64,000 bases of DNA from a virus. The stretch is taken from positions 62,001-126,000 of the IMG/VR virus record IMGVR_UViG_3300044614_002195, one strand, 5' to 3'. Made by a program: the position numbers and the translations under genes. The notes below the pieces were generated by a model that was not told the DNA's origin, ran no database searches, and saw only the letters and a program-made list of their open reading frames with translations. Positions 9,603-22,500 of the stretch are shown here, one piece after another (position 1 is the stretch's first letter; the number at the start of each line of letters is the position of its first letter).

Positions 9603-10181
9603 ATGTTAACTACAGAAAATATGAACATCAGCAACTCTTTAGAAGGGTTTATAAAGATATGGCAGACCGACCCAAAGTCTGGAGAAATAAAGCTGCTGGT
9701 AGACAAGCGCAACCTTATCCTTAAAGGTGGAGCAAAAATAATTGCTAGCGCGCTAGGAGGTAACGTTGACTCTAAAATATGGGGTATGTATATAGGCTAT
9801 AGTAATGATCCTAATTTCGATTTAGTTACTGACGCTCCGGCTATTGACGTAGATTACTCTAACAGGTTTATTAACTTTGAATCTCCTTTAGGTTTTTTAA
9901 GAGAACAGTTAACTTTTTCTCCAACATATATGTCCACAGCAGGTTACGAAAGTAACACTGTATTATTTTCAACCATGATTACCTCTGCAACCAGTGCAGG
10001 AGGAGCTGAGTTTAACACAGACAGCCAGATCTATGAAGTTGCCTTAATTTCAGCGGCAGATCCCACGGCAGCTTTATACGATACGGTTTTCTCTAGAACA
10101 AATTTTAATCCGGTGCAATACAACTCCAACTATAACTTTACTATTACTTGGGGTATACGTATATTAGTACCTTCAGCTTAA
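9603..10181 (+). CDS. Tail structural protein, 192 aa
   Basis: A beta-rich protein whose N-terminal part contains RNLILKGGAKIIASALGG followed by a long strand-rich body ending in NYNFTITWGIRILV. Small proteins with this 'N.il..G...ia..l.G' start and a C-terminal 'W.I.i' strand occur among fibre-proximal tail proteins of large phages, so a short fibre or fibre-adaptor role is likely. The exact family name is not certain. It is followed after 6 nt by the next structural gene. Confidence 0.55.
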   Translation: MLTTENMNISNSLEGFIKIWQTDPKSGEIKLLVDKRNLILKGGAKIIASALGGNVDSKIWGMYIGYSNDPNFDLVTDAPAIDVDYSNRFINFESPLGFLREQLTFSPTYMSTAGYESNTVLFSTMITSATSAGGAEFNTDSQIYEVALISAADPTAALYDTVFSRTNFNPVQYNSNYNFTITWGIRILVPSA

Positions 10182-10187
10182 TAACTT

Positions 10188-12575
10188 ATGAGTATTACAC
10201 CATGGCTTCCAGCGGTCAGAAAAATTAAAGACGGTGAACCTGTAGATCAAGCTACAGTCAACGTACCTATAGACCAGCTCACACAGAGAGAGCAGCATCT
10301 CTATGAGAAATTTAACGATATTCTAAATAAGTCAGTGCTCGTAAGCTTCAATCAGCCTATTCACCCACAAGAATCTCTGGGTGCCAACGAGCTCAGTATA
10401 GTTTATTATAAAAAAGATTTATTTGGTGAAGGTGTGGCAAAGGGTGTAACTGGCTTTACTTCCAGCAAAGCCTCTTCCATGTTTAAACCCAAAGAGTCCA
10501 ACTATGCTTTTGGTCTTTTAAAAAATATCTATACTGAAAGCTCCACCGTGGACATTTTTACTGAAGGTTTGTGTGAATTGCCTGTGGATTTAGACGACGA
10601 AACTCGCGGAGCAATTAAAGATGAGACGTTCGAGGTAGGTCCTTACTTCCTATCCCCGAAGCATCCGGGCAAGATCACAAAAGATCCTTCAGGCATTCCT
10701 GTATATGTAGGATACGCTATAAGTAAAAGAAAATTTTTATTACACACTAATGTAGATGAATTTTCTCAGTTCTTTATAAACTATAGGTACCACTTACTGG
10801 ATAGAGTCGCAGGAGAGCCTGTATTAAGCGATAATACATGGACAATTAACGTTAAGGATTACACAGATCCTCCTAGCTACGTTCAATTCTCAGGAGCTAA
10901 TAATAACGTAACCGTTGCGAACACATCTTCCAGTTATGTAGGTATTCCCGCTAAAAGTAAATTTGCGGATGTGTATACAGTAACTGTAACCACCGCAGGT
11001 AACACTTCGACGGTAAGATTTTCAATAGCCTCGGCCAACGGAGCCTTTTTAACCAAGTTTGACCAAGCATTACAATCTAGTGTTTTAGTTTTAGATACAG
11101 CCAACGGAAACAATATCAGACTAAACTTCACCGGGTCCACTAGTTTTACGGTAGATAGCCAGTGGACATTGCGTGTCAGTGCTAGGCCGAATAAATTAGG
11201 CTGGGTACCGGCCAGCGCCGCCGCCGCAATCCCTCCAGCTGGCGCAGTTTTTTATTATAATATACCTAATCTCACCGACATAGACTCGGATTCCGGTCTT
11301 GATTACGACCTGGATTCAAACGACGAAAAAATAGAGTATGAAAAAAATGAGGCGATCGAACTCAGGAAGTATATTCCTCCTGTGCCTGCTAATTTCATAC
11401 AGCTCTATGTCGATGGCTCTCTGGTTAGATATAATGACACCTTTGATACTGAAGGTTTATTTTCGGTTAACGAGTACGGCTTGTGGTGGCACAGTGCAAA
11501 TGATGGAGAGCAACCATGGGATTCTAATTATCCCCAGGGGGCATTAGGGGCACCATACAAGTGGAGAGATAGTATAAAACCCAGCTTAACTAGAAAAAGA
11601 ATTTTTGCCAGTTTTTCAAAGTTTAACCCGGCTTTACGTACTCAGCTGGTCAGCTCTTTAACTCCGTTCAATACTGTAGATAATAAAGCTGCAAACTTTA
11701 TAAAATTCTATAGCTCTGACAACCCTGATCAAACAGCCGGCACTGGAGATCTTTTAGTAGATATTTTAGCTCCAGTAAATTTGGTCGGCTATAAGTCCAC
11801 AGTACTAGATCCTCAAGACTTAACGGACGACTTCGTGTATCCGGGAGAATCCTTCACAGGAGAAGCCTCAAGATCTTCATCTTTTTCCGCAGGCAGAGCA
11901 GTAGCCGCAATAAAATACTCCAAACCTGATGGAGCGTTTAAAGTGGCGTTGACTTCAGTAGTTTCAAAGCTAGAAGGAACAGGAGGAATAACGGTCACAC
12001 CTAACCCCTTAACTGGCGCATATACTATCAGTTATATGTCTGAAGGATATGTAGGTCAGGTTGATTCCATAGAACCAATTAATGCAAGACTTGAGTTTCG
12101 AGGGCTTTCTTCTTACATAAAGTTACCTACACCGTCTACGACGCCATACGGGCTGATAGGTAAAATTGTAGTACCAAAGGGATATATTAATAACAAACCT
12201 CTCAGGGTAATTTTTCACCTTTTTGGAGATTCAGCTATAACTGAAAATGCTGTGGCTAGGAATGTGGCGTTTAGCTTTGAGTATTCAGCAATATCTGCAG
12301 CCAATTCAGCAAACCCTTCAAACTACAATGTGGTAGACACCTCAACTTATGCTCCAAGCATTAATCCTGTTGAGTTTGAGCTGCAGCCTACGACTCAAAG
12401 CTACACCAGCTACACATCCAGGAAAATCTCCGATAATTTTATAATTCCTGCAAACTTTATGCGAGAGGACTCTGTGGTTAACTTTAAGATACAGCGAGTA
12501 TCAGTATCTTCTGGAGCACAGAGCTACACAGGTAATATAGGTGTATTAGGAATTTACTGGGAAGTTATTAACTAG
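10188..12575 (+). CDS. Large tail fibre/baseplate protein, 795 aa
   Basis: The N-terminus (PWLPAVRKIKDGEPVDQATV, then PIDQLTQREQHLYEKF) is of the type seen at the start of phage fibre proteins, where a short segment docks to the baseplate. Residues 220-330 form a beta-rich segment rich in Ser, Thr and Val, followed by a Pro/Ala-rich linker and an acidic Asp/Ser segment (DIDSDSGLDYDLDSNDEKIE). The C-terminal 200 residues form a beta sandwich-like domain ending in GNIGVLGIYWEVIN, which may be a receptor-binding or trimerisation head. The start has the ACTTATG context, 6 nt after the previous stop. Confidence 0.6.
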   Translation: MSITPWLPAVRKIKDGEPVDQATVNVPIDQLTQREQHLYEKFNDILNKSVLVSFNQPIHPQESLGANELSIVYYKKDLFGEGVAKGVTGFTSSKASSMFKPKESNYAFGLLKNIYTESSTVDIFTEGLCELPVDLDDETRGAIKDETFEVGPYFLSPKHPGKITKDPSGIPVYVGYAISKRKFLLHTNVDEFSQFFINYRYHLLDRVAGEPVLSDNTWTINVKDYTDPPSYVQFSGANNNVTVANTSSSYVGIPAKSKFADVYTVTVTTAGNTSTVRFSIASANGAFLTKFDQALQSSVLVLDTANGNNIRLNFTGSTSFTVDSQWTLRVSARPNKLGWVPASAAAAIPPAGAVFYYNIPNLTDIDSDSGLDYDLDSNDEKIEYEKNEAIELRKYIPPVPANFIQLYVDGSLVRYNDTFDTEGLFSVNEYGLWWHSANDGEQPWDSNYPQGALGAPYKWRDSIKPSLTRKRIFASFSKFNPALRTQLVSSLTPFNTVDNKAANFIKFYSSDNPDQTAGTGDLLVDILAPVNLVGYKSTVLDPQDLTDDFVYPGESFTGEASRSSSFSAGRAVAAIKYSKPDGAFKVALTSVVSKLEGTGGITVTPNPLTGAYTISYMSEGYVGQVDSIEPINARLEFRGLSSYIKLPTPSTTPYGLIGKIVVPKGYINNKPLRVIFHLFGDSAITENAVARNVAFSFEYSAISAANSANPSNYNVVDTSTYAPSINPVEFELQPTTQSYTSYTSRKISDNFIIPANFMREDSVVNFKIQRVSVSSGAQSYTGNIGVLGIYWEVIN

Positions 12576-12585
12576 ATATTAAATT

Positions 12586-13479
12586 ATGCCATGGATTGAT
12601 AGTCTAGACTGGTCATCATTAAACGCTCTTCGGAGATATCCTATAAGAGAGGGTCTTAGTGCTCAAAGTATTGACGAAATATTTAACATTCCTGACACTC
12701 TAATAGTGGATTTTTCATTATCTGCTTCAAGTAATGTCGAAGACAGATTTTACATATCTAAAGTATTTAATAAAATATCTTCCGTAGTCATAGAGGTCAG
12801 TGACTGGGGAGATAACATTGTAGGTACATTTCAAGCATCTTCTTCAGATAGCCTTGATACTGATTTTTACATGACCGCAACTAGCGACTATACAGGAGCT
12901 AACGGCAAAATAACTATAGGTACGCTGGCAGATCTAGCCAATCAACCTGCTGGAGTATATACATTTTCAAAATCTGCCACAGAACTAGAACCCAGGACAA
13001 TCATTCCAGGATTACAGGGAATTGATAGGATTTCGTTCATTGACGTAAATGCAGGTACATCCACAATGACAGGGCATGTCAAGTTGGCTTCTCGTAGCAA
13101 TCTAAGGTTTTCATTAAGCCTCACAGAAGACAATAGTATACTACTTGACGCTGGAGATGATCTAGGTCTGAATAAACAGTGCGGTGTGACCAACTGTGTT
13201 AAGAGAATTAATGGTGTTGCTCCAGACCCAGCTACAGGAAACATTAGTTTACTGGGTATTGATTGCGTTACAGTGAAAAACAATGAACCCTACACTTTAG
13301 ATATTGAAGACACCTGCTGCTCTCCATGCGTAGGCTGTAACGACCTACAAGAATTGACTCTAAGACTCACCTCGCTAGAGAATAACTTTTTAAACTTAAA
13401 AAATAATTATAATAATGTTAATAATCAACTATCTACTTATCTAGCCACCACAAACTCCAATTGCGAATGTCCTGCCTAG
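12586..13479 (+). CDS. Fibre-family paralogue 1, Cys-rich end
   Basis: This 297-residue protein is one of five consecutive proteins sharing a core. The N-terminal motif here is SSLNALRRYPI followed by IPDTLIVDFSLSAS, then a beta stretch. The second shared element is INGVAPDPATGNISLLG at about residues 205-222. The C-terminus carries a dense Cys group (CCSPCVGC near residue 245) and a short coiled coil, ending in CECPA; about ten Cys in the last 100 residues is unusual for a phage fibre and could bind metal or form crosslinks. It is probably a baseplate-attached adaptor or short fibre. Confidence 0.6.
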   Translation: MPWIDSLDWSSLNALRRYPIREGLSAQSIDEIFNIPDTLIVDFSLSASSNVEDRFYISKVFNKISSVVIEVSDWGDNIVGTFQASSSDSLDTDFYMTATSDYTGANGKITIGTLADLANQPAGVYTFSKSATELEPRTIIPGLQGIDRISFIDVNAGTSTMTGHVKLASRSNLRFSLSLTEDNSILLDAGDDLGLNKQCGVTNCVKRINGVAPDPATGNISLLGIDCVTVKNNEPYTLDIEDTCCSPCVGCNDLQELTLRLTSLENNFLNLKNNYNNVNNQLSTYLATTNSNCECPA

Positions 13480-13500
13480 CTGTTAAAATAGCAAAATATT

Positions 13501-16500
13501 ATGGCAGCTCTGGAGTACTTAACGCAAAACAGCTTAACAGCATATCCGTTCAGGAGAAGCAGGCCTGCGTTTACAACAAACCTGCAGCAAGAAAATTATA
13601 CAGAGTCTCTAGTAAGTGACGAGTGGTTTTACGATATAATCTTTGTTTCTTACTCGACCAGTATACGAAGTGTATATGTTTCGAGTATAGAAAAAACAGA
13701 AGACGGACGGCTTATACTAGGCTTCAGTAACGCTGAAACTTTACAATTAATAGATAATCGTTTAATTGAAGTACCCGCCGATAAACTAGAGAATCATTTA
13801 AACAACAGGGCCCAAAGTTTTTTTCCTGTCACAAGTACATCTTTTTCAGTAAAAATTGTTTTTGGCGCGGGGCTGGTGGGCAGTACTGCTTTTAGCTATA
13901 CTTACAACTTAGCACAAACATTATTAGCGGCTAGCGCGGTAATACCCTGCCCTCCAAAATTATTAAGTTTAACTTTTAAAGCATTTCAATCTGAGAGAAA
14001 TGAGTCTGGTCAGGTCATTTCAGAGCTAGTACCCATAATAACCTATACTCCTAGTGACTACTCTCCTATATGGAGATTTGGACATAATCTGAACTTTGCT
14101 TTAGAGAGTTTAAATTATGGAGGGATCTCAGTTGAACCAGGAGGAGGGATGGGACTGTTTGATAGCTGTACTCCTGCAGGAGATATTACAGATGTATACA
14201 CCGTATCAAATGTTAGTCCAAACGATGAGGGAAGTTTATTTTTAAACACACTTGCCTGCCAAAGTTTAAATCTTTTATCAGAAAACGATAAAAGCTTTTT
14301 AACGCTGACCAATCAGTTAGATAATTACTCTGAAGATATTATTATTGCAGGGCATTCATTAACTTTAAAAAACTTTTGTGAAGCTAAATGCCCTAGGGAA
14401 AATATTAACGCTTTTGCGCATTATATTAATCGTGTAGCTGACGCAGCTTCAGAAATTAGTAAAATAGCTTTTCTCGATAAAGAAACAAGAGGACTAGGGA
14501 CACCCACAACAGACATATTCAACGCTTCTTCTTTTTGCGTCAGCAATTTAGCCGAAGCTGGGGCAACAGGCGCCTCCAGTCAGTTCAATAATCCTTTTTT
14601 ACGCTGTACTGAAGTTACAGAACCTATAGATACATTTATAGACTGCAACGCGTCCTTCATAAAATATTTCCATGAGTTTAGAACTTTGCAAATATTTTAC
14701 AATAGCGTAACCACCAGAAGTTTCATTATTCTGGAGGTTATTGATGAGAACACTGTAAGATTAAATGAATCCCCTACAGCCGGCCAAAATTTATGGTTTA
14801 GAGTAAAAGACAATGGAGTAATTAGTAATATGAACTGCGCTACTTTAGCGCATAACCAGAAAATTGAGCTAGCAAAAAAAACTTACTTTAAAGTCAGATA
14901 TACTACTAGTGAAACTCAGGATTACGACGGATCGCAAGTCACAGTCACATCTTTGTCCATAGGAATATATAATCCTTCAGCTTTAGGTATCACAAGTGTG
15001 CGTGTAGATTTCAATGTGTCACCAAAGCTCACACAAGTAGGTGCAATTAAAGTTAGAAAAAAAGAAACTGTAGACTTGATGAATACTGCAGAAGCAGTGT
15101 TGGGTTGTAAAGAGTACGCTATAGTAGAAGTAGCGTATAAAATAGCTTGCGGAGAAGTTGATGCAGACATAAGCATCCAAGTCATGGATACCACCGGCGC
15201 TGTTGAAGAACAGATAGGTGAAACATACTACATACCTAGCATCAACGGAGCGTTATGTGTAGACAGTCCTATAGGTGCAACAAAAGTAACAAGACAATTA
15301 AAACATTCACAGGTCACATCTGACTTTGTATACCCGCCATTACCTAGCGTAGTAACACCCCAGGAGGAGTGGACAACGTCTAACGTCACGATAATAGGGG
15401 ATGCGCCTGCAGGTTTTGCGGTATCTGCGTATCAGCCGTGGACATGGCCAAGCCAGCAGAACGCTGTGGAAATTTGCCAGACCTATCCAAAATACTGTTT
15501 ACTCAACGGGAACCCCTTGTTGGCATGCGGCTGGATTAAATTGTTCTACGCCCTCGTGCCTAGTGAAATACCCGACAACAATAAAAGCAAAAGATATGAA
15601 ATTATTTTTAGAAATACGACGGCCTCAGCAGAAGAACTTGGCAATCTTGGGGCGTATGCCCCGCTTCCAAAATACAATTATTCTAAAGTTGTAATAATAT
15701 GGTTAGCTTCGCCGGTCATATTGTCACCCTTAGGTGTGAATTACACTGAAAGTAACCCAGCACTTATAGACTACGACACCACATACACTGATGAAAATCC
15801 ATTACTCACTGTGTCTGTTGATAATATGCTACGCTTCTCGGAAGCTTTTCCGGGAGATGACGAAGCGTATTATTATATTGTCACAGGACTGCCTGCAGGG
15901 CTTACGTTCAACGAAGCCACCGGAGCAATAACAGGTAAAATATCTTCTGATGCTCCATCTGGCGAAAAGATAGCCATAACAATATCTGCTCATAATCCTG
16001 ACGGATATGCTCAAAACCCGCAAACAATTTACCTACAACCTGAGTTACGTGCAGTTCCAGAAATATCCCTGGACCTCACCACGCCTGGGCCTACATTTGA
16101 TATCGACAATCTGACAGTGTACACCACGGTCGCATCTTTTTATAAGATAAATACCGTAAATCTACCTATACTATATTACAGAATATATTTTGGTGCAGGG
16201 CAAAGCTTACCTAACGGACTATACTTTGACCAGGCTGTGGGGTTGATTACCGGCAGAATTACTTCAAACACCGCAGGTAGCTTAAGTTTTGAAATCACGG
16301 CAATCAACCGTTTTGGAGAATCTGATAGGCTGGCTATAAGTATAAATTACGAAATATTTTCTAGACCTCAAATAACGGCACCAACAGCTTCACAGTACTT
16401 CAATCTCTTATTCAATTCAGTATATACTATAGAATCTCCACTATTTACTATAACAGCCACGCAGGCTTTTGGAGGAACAGATAATTTTGCCGAGGGGCTC

Positions 16501-19500
16501 ACAGATTTAACTAGAAACAGCTACACGGCTGACGCATGGAACGGCACCTCAGGCATACCTCCGGGTTTTTTCTTAGATCAATATACTGGTAAATTTTACG
16601 GTGTATTAGATAGCGCAGAAATACCTACAGATTTGGTACCTGTAACTTATCCTATATTTTTAAAAGCTACAAACCCACTAGGGCAGTCGGAGAAGCTGGT
16701 TTATCTTGTTCTTGGTAGTCCTGAGGGTGCACCAGTAATATCCACAGGTAGCACAATTACAATCGCAAGAAACACGGAATATACATTAGCGTCACCTTTG
16801 TTCACAATATCTGCAACAGGGGATCCTGATACTTATGCAGCTACAGGATTACCTGCAGGTTTGACTTGTGACGAAAGTACAGGAAAAATAATAGGTAGCG
16901 TAAACTCATCGCTATACGCTGGAGTTTATACTGTAACGTTGGAGGCACAAAACGACTACGGCTCAGCCGCACCAATAACGAGGCTTATTAAAGTTCCGTT
17001 AACTTCTCCAACTATATCTCCAGCTGACACTTATACAATATTTGTAGGTGCAACTTATGCAAATATTTTTACAGTAACCCCTCCTCAAATAATAGGTGGA
17101 GAAATTTCAAACATATCTTTGTCTCAAATACCTCCAGGTTTAAGCTTCACAAATAATACGCTCTCAGGCATTCCAACCAATACAGGAAATTTCAACATAT
17201 CTGTTACAGCATCATCTCTTACGCTAGGGATTTCCAGATCAACTGTAGCTATAAGCATAAGCAGGCAGTTATACACTATGACAGGTAGCGTTCTAGACGA
17301 CCAGGGCTCTGGTGTAGCAGGTGTAGGTATAGTTATGCGAGGAGCCACAGGAGCTATAACCAGCAATGATGGCACGTATAGTTTAAGCGATATACCGTCA
17401 GGCACTTTCAATGTTACCGCAGTTAAAGCCGAGGCAATCATTACACCAACGAGAAAAAGCGCTACGTTTCCACCAACAGGAGGAGGATCAACACTTAGTG
17501 GAATTAACTTCACTGCTGTAGGCCCTCTACGATTAATCACAGGAACTTTAAAAAACAGTGTAGACCAGACGCCTATCGCGAATGCAGTGATAAATGACAG
17601 CTTTCAAATAGTAAGAACTAATTCATACGGGCAATTTGAATTGTATACATCTAGGAATGCGGTAACATTGACGTTAACCGCTTCAAATTACATAATCCCT
17701 GACCAACAAGTAAACGCAGGCAGCACTAGTGTAATTTTGAATATGCTCGGCAATCCAATCTACTCATTGGCAGGAACTATAACCGCCGAAGAAAACATAC
17801 AGGGTAGTATTCAGGTGACTGCAATAAATACAGTCACCGAAGAAGAATTTTCTACACAATCGCTAATAACAAACAACACAGCTTACTATTATTTAGACCT
17901 TAAATCAGGTACATATACTATCTTACCTAGTAGTAATAGCCCTCAAGGATTTTCTTTTTTTGGCCTACCTGCCAGTGTTACGATGAATGTATCCCGCATC
18001 GTAAACTTTAGTGCAAATAAGCCTGGGAAAATATACGGTACAGTAGGATACGTGCGTACAAATAGCCAAGACTATACATTCCCACTACCTGGTGCAGTCG
18101 TATCGGCCTCTTTGAATACTAACGCACAGGCAGGACCAGGACTAAGCTATATTGGAAACATCGGGTCAACAGGCTCAGCATCAGCCACAACTAACAGCCT
18201 AGGTGAGTATATATTAGAAAATTTAACTTACGGAACTTATATCATAACTACCCAGCTAGAGGGTTATACATTTGCAGTAGGCTCTGCAGAATTAGGAACA
18301 CAAGCAACAGCTTTAGTTAATTTTATACCATCGCAGGCATTTGATATCTCCGGTAGAGTTTACGGAGACACAGCAAAGTCTATAAATTTATATATTGCCA
18401 GGGTGTATTTAAAAGAGGTATCTACAGGAAAATTATATCGCACAGGAACAAATTTAAACGACGGCACATATATAATACGCAACGTACCCTCAAGCGTAAA
18501 TTATTCTGTAGAACCTCTGGATTATGTTTTAAGTGCAGAGTTAATAGGATGTACTTTTACACTTGAATCAGACCCATCAGGCAAAGTATCCGTGAACAAT
18601 TCGAGTTTATTTGCCAAAGACTTCATACTGGACTCAGTATTACCCATATTACCTCCGACCCCCGAGATAGAGAACATTCAGCTAGCCTCAAATCGCGAAG
18701 CCACAGTATACTATAACATAGGTACAAGCAACGAAGGTTGCCCAGTAATAGAAAAGTATTATGCTATAAGCGAAACACCGGGAGCAACAGGAGCAACAGG
18801 AGCAACAGGACCATCATGGGTACTTATACCTAGTGCATACGGAGCAACAGGGGCAACAGGATCAACTACACCCGGGTTTGAAGGAGGCGTGGCAGGAGCA
18901 ACCGGCTCAACAGGAGCAACAGGAGCAACAGGAGCAACAGGAGCAACAGGAACATTTTTCATAATACCTAACACGTCTATAGTCCTAGGTAAAGATTACG
19001 ATATAAAGCTTAAATCTGTAAATTTATACGGTGAAACAATTTCAAGCCAATATTCTCTTACAACTCCGAAACCTCCTGAGGCCCCAACAATCACATCCTC
19101 TACGGTATTATATACTGTACCTCCAGGCTTAAGTGTGGAATATACGGCTCCGACAGAAACTTACGGTTATTCTATAACTAGGTATGAATGGCGCTACAGA
19201 GTTACTGCAGACTTATTGACTGGCGCAGTATTTAATTCTCCTGCATGGACAGCGTGGGTAGCAACACCAAGCTTAAGTCCGTCTCCTTTAATAATAACCA
19301 ATATTCCTACGGCGCGAATAATCGATATTCAATTGAGGGCAGTTTCAACGATAGGCTCAGGAGTATCTTCTAATATTTTACAAGATATAACCGTCGCAAG
19401 CTCCCCTGTAACGCCAAATAATTTCATATTTCCTGAAGGGTACGATAAGCGGACACCGGAGATGCTGGCTGAAGGAGGAGGTATAAAAGTATATTTTTAT

Positions 19501-22500
19501 CAGGGCGCAAATGGAGGTTCAGAAATAACCGATATTGAATATAGCCTGGACGGCGAAGTAACCACTGTTTCAACAGGACTACAACCGCAAATAAATACTT
19601 ACAACTATTTCATAATTCTCGGTTTAACGGGAGGACAAACTTACACTGTTAAAATACGTGCTGTAAACGCTAGAGGTTACAGTTCATGGCTTACATATAA
19701 CTCTAAAAAAATTATAGCTAAACCTATAAGCTTGGCGCTTAAACCAGAACATTTGGTGGTACATAGCCCTAATCTATATTTAAATTTAAGTTCCACTGAC
19801 GATATTTTTGATACAGGAGGAGCGTTGAGAATAGCTAGCTGTGTTTTTGACATAGCTGTAGATAACGATAGTTGGTCTCCTGATCCGTTAAACCCGGACG
19901 AAGCAAGAACTTTAGAAAATTCAGGACTAGTAATGCTTAGCGATAACCAATCGTATGGAAATTATTTTTCACCCAAAACTATAGTGCTCGCACCATTAAA
20001 CACAACCTATACTCAGTTATATTCTTTTTTAGATGATAGAACTTATTATGTGCGCTGCACTCCTACGAATAATGAAAACCTGACAGGGGAACCTTCACCA
20101 TTCACCAGTGTAACAATAGCTGCCTCTCTACCGACTATCGCTGCCCCGATAAAAATTAGAACCGTGCCAGGCGAAGGATCCCTTAGAGTTACAGCCGCAA
20201 CCGCAGCAAGAAGTATACTTTTAGAGGAAGCAGGAGGTGCTGAACCGAATCTTTATCCTGGCAGCTGGGAGTTCATTAATACACTACCCCCTCTAAGGTC
20301 TGAAGCTAATGAAACTTTACGTTTTGCCGTGGAGGTCAGAGATCCTTTAGACCTTGAAACGTTAATAAGTACGCATTACATATACCCAACTTATACTTAT
20401 GGAGGAGATTTTGACTTACCTAGCTCTGTGCGTAGGTATTTAAGACGGTCATATTTTGCCCCTCCTGTCGATGACTTTTGGGGAAATATAACCGGACTCA
20501 GCGAAGGTCAGCAATATAAGTTGACGTATTATATGGAGAACCCTATAGGGCAGGGCCCTAAATCTAACATATTTATAACAACCAGCCGAGTTGGCACCCC
20601 TCAAAGTTTTGTAGGTGTAACGTTTGGTACGCCAGACATGTTCAACACTATACCTGTATCTTTTAGTCTATCTTATTACATATCCACAGACTACCCTAGT
20701 AGTTTAGTGCAATACGCAGTATATCCTAACGACGAAAGCACTAGCTTATATTATTCTATAGACGACGGGGAAACCTATATATTAATTGATAACTATGTAG
20801 CATCCGAAGGAGACATCGACACAGCGTGGCTAGGTGTATTAGAAGAAAATCCAGATTGGTATCCATATGAGTTATTAGAGACTGTAGATTGGACTATATT
20901 TGCTCCAGACTTTGTAGGCTATGATTGGGAAAGAACGTTAGAAAACGGAGGATTAATTTATCCTCCTGAAGGAACTATAAGAACACTCGATAACGGCGGC
21001 TACTATCCAGGCGCCCTTCGCGAAAGAAGACTAGATAACGGCGGATATATTTATAATTTATCAGAACCGCGCACAGTTGCAAATGGTGGCCTTTTACCTA
21101 ATACGGCAAAATTAAATTGCATGCTACCTACACCAAATAACGGTGCATACCAAGCGACATATTTAATTAAAGCTAGCAACAACCTAGGCGACGGTGTTGT
21201 GCTTTCGTTCTACTCGTTCAGGCGTACACCTACTGAAGCAGTTTTACCGACAAGCCTTTCAGACATACAGCAAGCGCAAGGGCAATTAACCTTTAGTGCA
21301 AGCGATCAAGAAAACTACAGCTCGCCTACAATGCTGCGATGCAGCTTCGCCAATACTCTTATTGTCTACGAAGCCCCGCTGACAAACCCATTTGTGTGGA
21401 CAGATATACCTAGCGGTACATACTCAGGTGGGATTATAATTGAAGCTTACAACAACGCAGGCACAGGAGCCAGAAGCGAAATATCTGGAACTGTAGTTAT
21501 AGCTACACCGTCTCAGCCGATATTAACGTATAACGCTACATATAACGGTCCTATAGATCTTGTTATTGGTAGACCTACCTCAACAGCAGGACAAGCCATA
21601 ACTTTCTACGAAATAACTGTAACTACACAGGAGGAATATGGCGATAGCTGGCAAGACAAGGGCATTAGACAAGCTTCAGTCGCCTACACTGGGCAAATAA
21701 CAAATTACACAATAAACACAACCGGTTATGTTGTAAAAATAAATACTAGATTTTTAGTTGTTGCACGGGCCAGGAACCAGTATGACACAGGTATAAGCGC
21801 CAGTTTGTTTGTCTACCCTCATATGTACGGGAGCATTCCAAGCAGCTACTCGGTAACTCCGGGTGCCGACAAGTACACTTTATCATGGAGGCTAGGGTAT
21901 ACCGGCAATCTTCCTGGAGGGTTTAAAATAAACGGAGAAATCTTAGGTACCCCTCACACATTTACAGGTGAGCCTGGATTATTAAATCGCCTTTATACCA
22001 AAGAGGTACCTACGCAGATATATACAACTCAAACATACGTATTAGAACAATATAATTCGGCAGGATTATCTGTAAATACTAGCGGGCAGCCACAGCCGCT
22101 AACTGTTTACGCTCAAGGGGCGTATAGCCCTGCGCCTCCATTAATAACTCAAGCCTTACAATATAGTGAAAACACCTATCAAATTAATATAGCGGTAAAC
22201 CCTTTATGGAAAACAACTATAAACAACAAAACTATAGAATATAAATTTTGGGTAGAAAATGAGACAAATTTCAACGATGCACCTGTGCAAGGACCATATC
22301 CGTGGGGTTCCACAAATACCAATGAATTGTACCTTCCCGATCTCGTACAGGGAGTCACATATAAATTTGCCTGCAGACTTGCATACGCATATGGCGGTTA
22401 TGGCTTGAGATACACTGAGTACACAGAAGCGATAAGTATAAGTCTTATGCCAAATACCAGCATATCCGGCATATCTATGGACCAATACGCTAATGCTTTG

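Noticed and set aside
17124-17540. Long open frame on the - strand inside the giant fibre gene
   Set aside because: It is antisense to a repeat-rich gene with clear domains. Its translation is low in complexity (Val/Ile/Pro-rich) and has no start context of the kind used here.
18781-18951. Regular short repeats considered as a CRISPR array or minisatellite
   Set aside because: The 9-nt period is in frame and encodes Gly-Ala-Thr triplets; there are no spacers.
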